Positions 16,811 to 25,600 of a stretch of 64,000 nt of DNA are shown here, piece after piece. The position numbers and the translations under genes are program-made. Position 1 is the stretch's first letter, and each line of letters opens with the position of its first letter. The stretch is from CAZUMW01 sp964621615 (GTDB lineage Bacteria > Desulfobacterota > WTBG01 > CAIYCZ01 > CAIRTM01): assembly GCA_964621615.1 (NCBI GenBank), contig CAZUMW010000015.1:1-64000 (forward strand), given 5' to 3'. The notes beneath the pieces were generated by a model. The model ran no database searches. It was not told the origin of the DNA and was given only the letters and a program-made list of their open reading frames with translations.

Positions 16811-17644
16811 TTAGCCGCCGATAAGGGTCAGTGCCATCTGCGGCAGCGTATTTGCCTGCGCCAGCATGGCAATAGCGGCCTGAGATTTGATCTGGTTGTT
16901 CACAAAGTTGGTCATTTCCTCTGCAACGTCAACATCGCGAACACGTGATTCAGCAGCCTGTAGGTTCTCGGCCTGAATCGAAAGCTGCGAAACAGTGTTT
17001 GACAGCCGGTTTATGTAGGCACCGATATCAGCGCGGATGGTGTCCTTTGAGGTAATCGCTGCGTCGATTGTCGTCAGGGCAGTCTGCGCTCCGGCCTGGG
17101 AGCTGATGTCAAGTGCGTTGATACCAAGAGCTGCTGCGCGTGAGTCTCCGATATTGATGTAGTAGTAGTCCTGAGCAGCTGAGTTTGTTGGGCCGAAGTG
17201 GATTTTCAAACCGCCTGACAGATTACCGTTCAGCAGGTTAACACCGTTAAATTTGGTGGCGTTTGCGATTCTGGTAATCTCGCTGCGCATCGTGACGAAC
17301 TCATTATTCATGATGCCGCGCTGTATAGAATTATATGTTCCGGTGGCTGCCTGCTCGGCGAGCTCTTTCATACGAATGAGCTTTTCGTCGATAACCTGCA
17401 GCGCGCCGTCAGCGGTTTGCAGAAGGCTCTGTGCATCGCGGGCATTGCGGACACCCTGGTTCAATGCTGCAATTTCAGAGCGCAAAAACTCGCTGACTGC
17501 AAGACCTGCTGCGTCATCAGCAGAAGTGTTAATACGCAAACCCGAAGATAGTCTGTTGGTTGATTTTGCCAGAGCGTCAAATGTGTTGGTGAAGTTACGG
17601 GCGGCCGTCATGGCCATAATGTTATTGTTAATTACTAGTGGCAT
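16811..17644 (-). CDS. fliC: Flagellin
   Basis: 277 residues, a compact flagellin. The N-terminal D0/D1 region (STNRLSSGLRINTSADDAAG, residues 28-47) and C-terminal D1/D0 region (VAEEMTNFVNNQI..., ending LPQMALTLIGG) are strongly conserved. The variable centre is only about 50-70 residues, so there is little or no D2/D3. It is exported by the flagellar type III system and polymerises into the filament. A strong AAGGAGGAT site precedes the ATG. A sigma-28-like promoter lies about 210 bases upstream and a terminator directly downstream. The nearby glycosyltransferase island makes this a candidate glycoprotein. Confidence 0.96.
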   Translation of the reverse strand: MPLVINNNIMAMTAARNFTNTFDALAKSTNRLSSGLRINTSADDAAGLAVSEFLRSEIAALNQGVRNARDAQSLLQTADGALQVIDEKLIRMKELAEQAATGTYNSIQRGIMNNEFVTMRSEITRIANATKFNGVNLLNGNLSGGLKIHFGPTNSAAQDYYYINIGDSRAAALGINALDISSQAGAQTALTTIDAAITSKDTIRADIGAYINRLSNTVSQLSIQAENLQAAESRVRDVDVAEEMTNFVNNQIKSQAAIAMLAQANTLPQMALTLIGG

Positions 17645-17763
17645 GGTAGTATCCTCCTTGATTTTTCATTTCTTGCTCCCTTATGAAATAATTACCGATT
17701 CATAAGGTTACCGGCATCCGTGCCTTGGGTAAATAGTTCTGATGCTTGCTGTTTTTTAACCGC

Positions 17764-17774
17764 TCACCTCCTTT
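17764..17774 (-). promoter_or_regulatory. Orphan perfect Shine-Dalgarno sequence in the fliC leader
   Basis: The minus strand reads AAAGGAGGTGA, fully complementary to the 16S rRNA 3' end, about 120 bases before the fliC ATG. The only start it could serve is an overlapping GTG followed by TAA two codons later. It may act as a ribosome standby site or a GGA site for a CsrA-like protein; neither is shown. Confidence 0.4.
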
Positions 17775-17854
17775 CACCATTAGTTTTTGAAAATGTATTC
17801 AAGATATCGGTTAAGCATTTTAGCCATTATGGTGTTGCTTTTGTGACACCTTAC

Positions 17855-17881
17855 CTATCGACAAATCAGATAAAAATCTTA
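17855..17881 (-). promoter_or_regulatory. Sigma-28 (FliA)-like promoter for fliC
   Basis: On the minus strand TAAG-N15-GTCGATAG, against TAAA-N15-GCCGATAA: three of four and six of eight bases match with exact spacing. It predicts a leader of about 200 bases. The bases CGATAGGTAAG recur in the divergent flaG promoter. Confidence 0.6.
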
Positions 17882-17919
17882 AATCAAATTACCACACTCA
17901 CGCAGCAGCGCAGCAGAGG

Positions 17920-17971
17920 CCGGAAGAGATGCTCCCCGCCTGCAAGACGGGGCTTTTTCGTCTCGTTCCGG
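17920..17971. repeat. Long imperfect hairpin between the fliC and flaG promoters
   Basis: CCGGAA pairs with TTCCGG (17920-17925 / 17966-17971), GAGA with TCTC (17926-17929 / 17961-17964, one bulged G) and CCCCG with CGGGG (17934-17938 / 17948-17952). A T-run follows the inner stem on the plus strand. It lies upstream of both predicted promoters, so neither transcript contains it. It may be a protein-binding palindrome, a terminator of an unseen small RNA, or a relic. Confidence 0.5.
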
Positions 17972-17994
17972 TAAAACCAACGCTAAAATAAAAA

Positions 17995-18022
17995 TAATGA
18001 TTTTTGATATTTCTGCCGATAG
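17995..18022 (+). promoter_or_regulatory. Sigma-28 (FliA)-like promoter for flaG
   Basis: TAAT-N16-GCCGATAG: the -10 element matches GCCGATAA at seven of eight positions, and the -35 at three of four with one-base longer spacing. It lies about 45 bases before the first possible flaG start. Confidence 0.6.
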
Positions 18023-18068
18023 GTAAGATGCAAAGAAATAACAAGCTCAGGCTTAAATACAATGCAGC

Positions 18069-18470
18069 ATGACGGTGTTGCTCATGAATAATATACAAAT
18101 TGAAAATCAGTCAATACATCATCAGCACCGGGAAGGGTCTGCAAAACTGCAAAACCATATATCTGAGGGTGCAGTTAAAGAAAAAGACGCTAAAGCTCAA
18201 AACAGTACTACCCGGAACAGCTCCAGTCAAAGTGAAAAGCAGCTATCCAAAGAAAACGCCGATCATATTGCAGAAAATCTAAATCGTTTCCTCAAAAGCT
18301 CTCAAACAGATCTGCGTGTTGAAATTGACAGAAAAACAAATACGGCTGTGTTTAAGATTATCAGAAAAAGCGACAAGAAAGTCATCAAACAGGTCCCACC
18401 CGAAGAACTGCTTGAGATTGAGTCTCGAATCAGAAAAATGGCAGGCTCTCTTCTGAATGCTGCTGTATAG
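18069..18470 (+). CDS. flaG: FlaG-family flagellar protein
   Basis: 133 residues (128 if translation begins at the ATG at 18084; neither start has a clear ribosome binding site). The first half is a low-complexity, polar, Ser/Gln/Lys-rich region; the second half is the FlaG domain, with LRVEIDRKTNTAVFKIIRKS, then VIKQVPPEELLEI. FlaG affects filament length in several bacteria. It is transcribed divergently from fliC under a sigma-28-like promoter. Confidence 0.88.
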   Translation: MTVLLMNNIQIENQSIHHQHREGSAKLQNHISEGAVKEKDAKAQNSTTRNSSSQSEKQLSKENADHIAENLNRFLKSSQTDLRVEIDRKTNTAVFKIIRKSDKKVIKQVPPEELLEIESRIRKMAGSLLNAAV

Positions 18471-18777
18471 GCCCTGCCCACTGGCAGTGCATAGCCCGGC
18501 AATTATCCTTTCCGGAAAGTATCTTATGCTGTCATCACGATAGCAGCATCTTCATTGCCCATTGTTATCCGCACAACCAATCGGTATACGAATCGCATTG
18601 CCGATGCAGGTCAAAATCTCGTCACGCCGCTGCTGTATCGAGTCGGCTCGTCCACAATCGCTTTTATAATTAAATATAAAATATATTTATCCTTATATTA
18701 TTTTATATAGCTTTATGGCACAAATTATGCTATTGTGAAACATGTATTACTATTACAAAATGGGAAAGGAATTACAC
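18471..18777. other. Intergenic region between flaG and the PilZ gene
   Basis: Besides the sigma-54 promoter at its right end this 307-base stretch holds an AT-rich block (18661-18715) and a frame without a start codon that stays open from about 18495 to 18715 and matches nothing I know. No clear terminator follows flaG. Confidence 0.5.
18716..18731 (+). promoter_or_regulatory. Sigma-54 promoter for the PilZ gene
   Basis: TGGCAC-N5-ATGCT: a perfect -24 element and a -12 element keeping TGC at the exact spacing. The predicted transcription start is near 18742. Confidence 0.65.
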
Positions 18778-19629
18778 GTGAGTTTTTCTGACTATTTTCA
18801 TGAAAGCGATCTGATTGATTTTGAACTGGAAACCATTTCTGCACGCCCGATGGTTACCTGCAGGGTAACGGATGTGAAGGAAAACATGCTTACTGTCAGT
18901 GTTGAACAAAATGATTTCTCAGCCGATTTTTTCAGGCAGGCATCCAAAGGTATTGTATGGGGCAAAAAAAGAGGTCTTAAATACAGTCTGTATGTTGAAA
19001 TTGAAGACGTGCGCGATGACGGGACTTTGATTCTGCGGCATATTCCCGCCCGAACACATCTGCGTGTCGATGCATATATGATATTCCGCTACAGGCCCAT
19101 TTCATATGAAGAATTTCAGAAAAAACGAAACCTGTTTATTCAGACACAAACACACAAGTCAGACGAGCAGTCTGTACTGCCATCGCGTTTTATAAACGAT
19201 GATAACGAACTACAGACAATGCTTCCGCCTGAGCTGATCAGCGAAATACAAAGCATACATCGCAAACTTGATTTTATTATTAAAATACTGGGGCAGACCT
19301 CTGAAGACACTATATTCAACCGTGAGCCGACTGCAGTAAATATCAGCGGCTCAGGGCTCAGATTCAGGTGCAATGAGAATCTTAATCCCGGAAGCTTTCT
19401 TGAAATTGAGCTGGTACTTCCTCTTTCATCAGGCATCCTGATAGAGCTTATCGGAGAAGTGGTGAGGTGTACTGAATTGCATAACCCAGAGGAGGGCGGC
19501 GGTGATGAAAGGTATGACGTCGGGGTTAACTTTGCAGCAATAAATGAGGATGACAGAGAATATATTATTAAATATGTATTTAAGCGTCAGCGCGAACTGC
19601 TCAGATCCACAGATACCGGAACGGAATAA
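18778..19629 (+). CDS. PilZ-domain protein, YcgR-like flagellar brake
   Basis: About 283 residues. The N-terminal part is a PilZN/YcgR-N-like barrel (FELETISARPMVTCRVTDV), and the C-terminal part (about 180-280) is a PilZ domain with N-I-S-G-S-G-L-R and a long barrel ending VGVNFAAI. YcgR-type proteins bind c-di-GMP and slow the motor. The frame opens at an ATG at 18742, but that is where the sigma-54 promoter would start transcription. The GTG at 18778 follows AAAGGA by eight bases and is preferred. The canonical RxxxR just before the PilZ barrel is not clear, so nucleotide binding is uncertain. Confidence 0.82.
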   Translation: MSFSDYFHESDLIDFELETISARPMVTCRVTDVKENMLTVSVEQNDFSADFFRQASKGIVWGKKRGLKYSLYVEIEDVRDDGTLILRHIPARTHLRVDAYMIFRYRPISYEEFQKKRNLFIQTQTHKSDEQSVLPSRFINDDNELQTMLPPELISEIQSIHRKLDFIIKILGQTSEDTIFNREPTAVNISGSGLRFRCNENLNPGSFLEIELVLPLSSGILIELIGEVVRCTELHNPEEGGGDERYDVGVNFAAINEDDREYIIKYVFKRQRELLRSTDTGTE

Positions 19630-19681
19630 TGCAAAACTCAACGCCGGAGCATACGAGCATCAGCGGTACGGGCGCGCTTTT

Positions 19682-20347
19682 CTATGAGCTGATCCGATGA
19701 GCAGCCCTTTTTGCCAAAGTAGCGCTGTTTGCAAATAACACATCAACATCGCTGTCTGACAGTCCGGCACCGCAGGCAATTCTCCGCGCATAATCACTGT
19801 CGATCAAATCATCAGGAGCGTGCCCATCAGAGTTCAGTATCATTCGTGCACCGCGTTGCTTTGCCAGTGCGGCAACATGTCCGTTTGACAGGCAATGGCC
19901 TTTGCGGGCCGATATTTCGATATATATACCTCGTTGAGCTGCCTTTGCCATAGCTTCATCGGTTATAAGGCCGGGATGAGCTAAAATGTCAATATCTGAT
20001 GAAAGCGCCGATTCATTTGTTCCGGGAGCTACCGGCTCTGCAATCGTTTCACCATGAACAATAATAACCGCCGCTCCCATGGAACGTGCTTCCCGCGCAA
20101 GGACCGGAATATCGCGGGGCGGTACATGTGTCAGCTCTATACCCGGCAGAGCGGTCAGATCGTCCTGCGCGCGGTTCAGTGACACACAGGCTTTTATGAT
20201 CCGGGGGATAATAAAATCGATGTTGGATATATCAGCATGATCAGTTATTGCTAACGCTTTGTAACCTTTGACTGCTGCACGGCGGACCAGCTCCGCAGGC
20301 ACAAGCTCTCCGTCGCTGAAAAGAGAATGAAGATGAAGATCGATCAC
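19682..20347 (-). CDS. PHP-domain phosphoesterase (histidinol-phosphatase-like)
   Basis: 221 residues. The PHP metal-binding motifs are visible: DLHLHSLFSDG (residues 3-13), ITDHAD near 35, a glutamate in PGIELTH near 70, VHGET near 95, and C-terminal LNSDGHA. PHP proteins use a trinuclear metal centre to hydrolyse phosphoesters; this compact form resembles the histidinol-phosphatase and nucleotide phosphoesterase branches. It lies 12 bases after miaB on the same strand. The substrate cannot be told from sequence. Confidence 0.85.
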   Translation of the reverse strand: MIDLHLHSLFSDGELVPAELVRRAAVKGYKALAITDHADISNIDFIIPRIIKACVSLNRAQDDLTALPGIELTHVPPRDIPVLAREARSMGAAVIIVHGETIAEPVAPGTNESALSSDIDILAHPGLITDEAMAKAAQRGIYIEISARKGHCLSNGHVAALAKQRGARMILNSDGHAPDDLIDSDYARRIACGAGLSDSDVDVLFANSATLAKRAAHRISS

Positions 20348-20359
20348 GTCAGTGCTCCC

Positions 20360-21745
20360 TTAACATAATGTGCTTCGGCGAACCCGCTGCATGTCTCCCT
20401 CAAGCGCATGAATGCTTGCACCGGTGACTGTAACATTATGTATTGTTCCTATTGCTTCACGCGGTGCCGAGCAGGTAATAGTTTTATTTGTGCGCGTCCG
20501 CCCCGCCAGTGCATTTTTCGTACGCCCGCTTACTGTTTCAAAAAGAACTGAAACAGTGGCGCCGATAAGCTCTTTGTTTTTCGTATGGCTGATAGAGCGC
20601 TGCATTTCGTTGACAGCCTTCAGCCGCTTTATTTTTTCGGAGTAGGGTACCTTTCCGGGAATTTTTGAAGCTGCGGTCCCGGGCCTGTCTGTATAATGGA
20701 ATACAAAAAGATCGTCAAAGCCGATTTCCTCTATCAGAGAAAGCGTGCTGTTAAAATCATCGGCGGATTCACCGGGAAAACCGACGATAATATCTGATGT
20801 AATGCTTATGCCGGGCAGGCGGCTGCGCAGGTCTTCAATCAGCCTGCGGTAGCGCTGAGCGCTATAGCTGCGATTCATTTTTTTCAGTATGGTGTCTGAG
20901 CCTGATTGCAGTGGCAAGTGAATGTGTTCGCAGACTTTATCCAGCTGCTCCATTGCATCAATCAGCTCATTTGATAAATCTTTCGGGTTTGAAGTTACAA
21001 ACCTGATACGCTCGATCCCGCTTATAGAATGAAGGGTATAGAGCAGCTCTGCAAATGATTTTTTGGGAACACATGTGTTACCATACGAATTTACATTCTG
21101 TCCCAAAAGCGTTATCTCTTTCACCCCGTTTGCCGCCAGCGTCTGTGCTTCATCTTTAATGGCATGAACCGGACGGCTCCATTCACGACCACGGACATAA
21201 GGAACTATGCAATATGAACAAAAATTATCGCAGCCCTGCATGACAGTTATAAAGGCGGTAACCTGGCCCGCATCCGCAGTGTATGCTGAATCCGGATACC
21301 CGGTACGGCTGCCGCTCATCGTGATATCAACCACTTTATGTCCAGAAGCGGACGATCGAATAATGTCCGGCAAACGCTGAAGCGCCTGGGTGCCGAATAC
21401 AAAATCCACATATGGATATTTTTTTATAATTTCCTCGCCTTTTTGCTGTGCAAGGCACCCGCCAACACCGATGAGCAGTTCCGGCCGGGTTCGCTTTATC
21501 TTTTTAATTCTTCCCAGCTCGCTGTATACCTTATCCTCGGCTTTTTTTCTAACTGTGCAGGTGTTGATGATAATGCAGGTTGCATCTGACGGGGTCTCAG
21601 CCCTGCGATAGCCGAGAGACTGAAGCAGCTTGCGACAGCGGTATGAATCGTACTCGTTCATTTGGCAGCCGAACGTCTTTATATATATTTTTTCAGCTTC
21701 AGGGCGATTCAGTGCCTGGGGAAGCGAACGGCTATTGGAATACAT
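20360..21745 (-). CDS. miaB: tRNA-2-methylthio-N6-dimethylallyladenosine synthase MiaB
   Basis: 461 residues. Radical-SAM methylthiotransferase adding a methylthio group to i6A37 of tRNAs. The UPF0004 domain holds three conserved cysteines (FGCQMNEYDS, INTCTV, GGCLAQ), followed by the radical-SAM CxxxCxxC in GCDNFCSYCIVPYVRGRE and a C-terminal TRAM domain. The frame is open to a GTG at 21763, but the ATG at 21745 has AAGG eight bases upstream and is the better start. A PHP gene follows at 12 bases. Confidence 0.95.
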   Translation of the reverse strand: MYSNSRSLPQALNRPEAEKIYIKTFGCQMNEYDSYRCRKLLQSLGYRRAETPSDATCIIINTCTVRKKAEDKVYSELGRIKKIKRTRPELLIGVGGCLAQQKGEEIIKKYPYVDFVFGTQALQRLPDIIRSSASGHKVVDITMSGSRTGYPDSAYTADAGQVTAFITVMQGCDNFCSYCIVPYVRGREWSRPVHAIKDEAQTLAANGVKEITLLGQNVNSYGNTCVPKKSFAELLYTLHSISGIERIRFVTSNPKDLSNELIDAMEQLDKVCEHIHLPLQSGSDTILKKMNRSYSAQRYRRLIEDLRSRLPGISITSDIIVGFPGESADDFNSTLSLIEEIGFDDLFVFHYTDRPGTAASKIPGKVPYSEKIKRLKAVNEMQRSISHTKNKELIGATVSVLFETVSGRTKNALAGRTRTNKTITCSAPREAIGTIHNVTVTGASIHALEGDMQRVRRSTLC

Positions 21746-22162
21746 ACATAAAACCTTGCACACATTAATGCGTGCTGTGCTCCCGATTGATCAAAATAAC
21801 TGTTGTTTACAGGAATAAAATATTTTATAGTGTTAAAGATTTATTACATGAAACTCGTGGTATGTCAATATATTACCCATTATAACCATTAATGTTTTCT
21901 TGAAAATGATTTCGAACCATTATAAAAAGGTGATGGCTGAGCCGGGGTTGTGGTGCCTGCCTCGTAATTCCTTAAAGCTTTATAAATAAATTCCGAATAA
22001 ATAAAAAAATGTATAATACCCTGTACCTGCCGAAGCAGGATAAAATCAGTTCGTATAAAAGAGCCGGTCCGTAGCGTGATTTTATAATAACGATACATTT
22101 GTATTATAATTTATATTTAAAAATAGACATAAATATAATTTCTAAACAAAGGAGTTCCAATC
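21746..22162. other. Intergenic region between miaB and cheY
   Basis: About 400 bases between divergent genes. The last 90 are very AT-rich and contain two TATAAT boxes (22105-22110 and 22134-22139) without good -35 partners. No sigma-54 or sigma-28 match was found. A minus-strand frame at 21889-22098 is not credible as a gene. Confidence 0.5.
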
Positions 22163-22543
22163 ATGCCTGCAGATCAAAGTATGAAAATACTGGTTGTGGA
22201 TGATTTTTCTACCATGAGGCGCATTGTGAGAAATATTCTCAAGCAGCTAGGTTTTACCAATGTAGAGGAGGCTGAGGACGGTGATGTTGCACTGGAAAAG
22301 CTGAAAAACGGAGATTTCCAATTTGTTGTTGCTGATTGGAATATGCCGAACATGAGCGGACTTGAAATGCTCAAGGCGATCAGGGCCGATGATTCTTTAA
22401 AAGATATTCCCGTTCTTATGGTCACTGCTGAAGCAGAAAAGGAAAACGTTATACAGGCTGCACAAGCCGGCGTGAATGATTATGTGGTAAAGCCGTTTAC
22501 CGCTGATATTATGCAGCAGAAAATCGACAGGATCTTTCCGTAG
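22163..22543 (+). CDS. cheY: Chemotaxis response regulator CheY
   Basis: 126 residues, a single receiver domain. Acidic pair DD near residues 13-14, phosphoacceptor aspartate in VVADWNMP near 57, threonine in MVTAEAE near 87 and lysine in VVKPF near 109. Phospho-CheY binds the flagellar switch. The sequence after the phosphosite (WNMPNMSGLEML) is of the true CheY type rather than a DNA-binding regulator. It has a GGAG site and leads the chemotaxis operon, 104 bases before cheA. Confidence 0.93.
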   Translation: MPADQSMKILVVDDFSTMRRIVRNILKQLGFTNVEEAEDGDVALEKLKNGDFQFVVADWNMPNMSGLEMLKAIRADDSLKDIPVLMVTAEAEKENVIQAAQAGVNDYVVKPFTADIMQQKIDRIFP

Positions 22544-22647
22544 GCATTGTACATACAATCAGTTCATATATGTATGGCTGCGCTTTTGTTTCTTCATATG
22601 TAATAATGTATGCCCGATACGTTTTAGTGTCTGTGAGATAACGCTCT

Positions 22648-25600
22648 ATGGTTTCCGAAAAACTTATTTTGTTTCTTGATGATGTTTCTGAAGAGCTGAT
22701 AACTGCTGATCATGATTCCCCTGAAGACTGTCAGCAGATTTGCGGCTATTTTGCCAGTATTCGGGACGAAGCACGTGCGTGCGATTTGCCCCGCATAGAA
22801 AAAGCTGCAGAAGCAGCGCGCGTTCTATCTCAAAAGGGGCTTATCGATAAGGAAGCGGATCAGAAAAGCACCATTGAAATTCTGAACAAAACCGTTACGG
22901 CTTTTCAGCACTTAACACGTCCCGGTGCACAGAACGAGGATATCGATCTGCCCGATGATCTTTTCGCCGATGGTCATCAAAGCGCTGCGCCTGAAAATAT
23001 TTATCAGCTGCCCCCCTATATTGATAAAGACATATTCGTTGAATTTTTAAATAATCAGGAAAGCGTCCTGGAAAATATTGAATCTCTGCTTCTGCAGCTC
23101 GAGAAAGAAATCAATCCGTCAACTCTGGCCGAGCTTCGGAGAATCTTTCACACGCTTAAAGGTGAGTCCGCCGTATTTGAGATGCACGAAATCGAAAAGG
23201 TCTGTCATCGCGCAGAAGACCTTATCGATCAGGGCGGCCGGAATCTTCCTGTCGACAGCCTTCTTGCCGTCAAAGATTGGCTGGGAAATGCATTTGACGC
23301 TATACAGGACGGAAAGCCTGTTTCCGAAATAGACCCTGCCGTAATTGAACGTCTTGCTGTTGATGCCGAGGCACAGCCGGAAGGTGACAGCTCAGCAGCG
23401 CAGTCTGTAGAAATAAAAGACGGTCCTTCAGCGGGAACGGAAGAAAAAACAGCCGATGGTACAGAAAAACAGTATACAGTTCCTGAATATCTGGATGAAG
23501 ACATTTTTCACGAGTTCCTCAATGATCAGGATTCTGTTCTCGAAGATATGGAATCCCATCTGCTGAGCCTTGAAAAAGACATAAACATGGAAACCATCGC
23601 CGATCTGCGCAGAATTTTCCATACGCTGAAAGGCGAGTCAGCTGTATTCGGGCTGCATAATATTGAGCGGGTCTGTCACAAAACAGAAGACCTTATTGAC
23701 TACTGCGGAGAAAAGCCGCCCATCGACCGTTTACTTAGGGTCAAAGACTGGATCGGTGACGTTTTTCAGGCACTGAAATGCAATTCCCCGATGCCTGAAT
23801 TTAACATTGAAAAACTTTCTTTGCGAACTGTAAGCGATGATCAGCAACAGGGTGAAACAAACATATGCGAGGGGGTGCAGGCTGAATATGTGCCTGCTGA
23901 CACATCCGTAGAACCGGATGCCTCACATGATGAACAGCCTTATAATGAAGAGCATGAACATGGTTCCTCCCAGCAGCTGGCAGCCGAAGAAGACGATGCG
24001 CTTCCAAAAGAGCAGACAATCAGCGCTGATATAGATTTGCTTTCTGATTTTGTTTCCGAAGTGCAGGAGCATATAGACACCATTGATTCAACACTGCTGT
24101 CGCTGGAAAACAGCCCGGATAATGCCGATCTGCTTAACGCGGTTTTTCGCGTTTTTCACACCATTAAAGGTGCTGCAGGATTTTTGGCCCTCGATGTTAT
24201 TTCAAGGCTTGCCCATAATACAGAAAACCTGCTTGACCTTGCCCGAAAAGGTGAGCTGATTCTTGCCGGGGGTAAAATTGATGTCGTGTTTGAAGCTGTT
24301 GACGAGATGAAAAAGCTCATGTCAAGCCTGCAGCGTGCTATTGAAAGCGGGAATCCAACCTATAAAATAAGCCCGACAGTCGCATCCTTGCTCGGCAAAA
24401 TACAGGCGGTAACGGTCAGCCCGGGCGCCGATATCGAACAGTCGGAAAAACCTGCAGAAGAATCCCATCGCGCCACCGCTTCTGAAGCAAAAGAGCAGGT
24501 TCAGGAAAGTGAACATCTTTCCGCCGCTAAAAAAACAGAAAAAGAGCAGCCCGCTGATTCTGCTGTTTCGGAAAAAATGGATGAGCCGGAAGCGCCTGCG
24601 CATGAGAAAACGGCTGCTGAAAAAGCACCTACAGAGTCAGAGGATGATGAAACTGCCACAAAGGATCAGATACAGTCTGTTGCCCAGCAGCAGGTCAAGG
24701 CCAAATTGAAGGAATCAATAAAGGTAGATTCCGAAAACCTTGATAAGCTTATCGATGCAATCGGTGAGCTTGTCATAATCGAAGCGATGATAAGGCAGGA
24801 CTCTGTTATACGCAGCGCCAACTCATCACATCTCATGCGAAACATCAACCAGATGGATAAAATTACACGAGAGCTTCAGCAGCTCGGCATGGCCCTGAGA
24901 ATGATTCCGGTAAAACCGACTTTTCAGAAAATGGCACGCGTTGTGCGTGATCTTGCTAAAAAAAGCAATAAAAAAATCGAGTTTGTGGTTAAGGGTGAAG
25001 ATACAATGCTTGACAAAAGCGTTGTGGACAGAATTGGTGATCCCCTTATTCACCTGGTGCGAAATTCAGTTGATCACGGCATAGAGGCGACACCCGAAGA
25101 ACGGTCTAAAGCAGGAAAAAGCGAAACAGGGACGATAGAGCTCACCGCTTTTCATAAAGGCGGCAATATTCATATAGAGATACGCGATGACGGGCGCGGC
25201 CTTGACAAAGAGACAATAACGAAAAAAGCCATTGAGAAAAAACTGATCAGCGAGAAAAACAGCCTTAACGACCGTGAGATATACAGCCTGATTTTCACTC
25301 CCGGCTTTTCAACAGCTAAAAAAGTTACCGATGTTTCAGGACGCGGTGTTGGCATGGATGTTGTCAAAAAAACGATTGAAGACCTTCGAGGAAATATCGA
25401 GTTCTCGTCCGAACCGGGAAGAGGATCCCTTTTCAGCCTGCGCCTTCCTCTGACGCTTGCCATTATCGACGGCATGCTTGTCAGAATCGGTGAGGAGCGC
25501 TATATCATACCAACCCTTTCAATTATAGAGTCCATACGGCCTAAAAAGCAGGATATTTCAACGATTGCAAACAAGGGTGAAATGATAACAATACGCGACA

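Noticed and set aside
21889..22098. 69-codon minus-strand frame between miaB and cheY
   Set aside because: No ribosome binding site and no recognisable pattern; AT-rich spacer DNA.
22575..22590. Possible sigma-54 promoter before cheA (TGGCTG-N5-TTGTT)
   Set aside because: The invariant GC of the -12 element is GT, so I do not call it.
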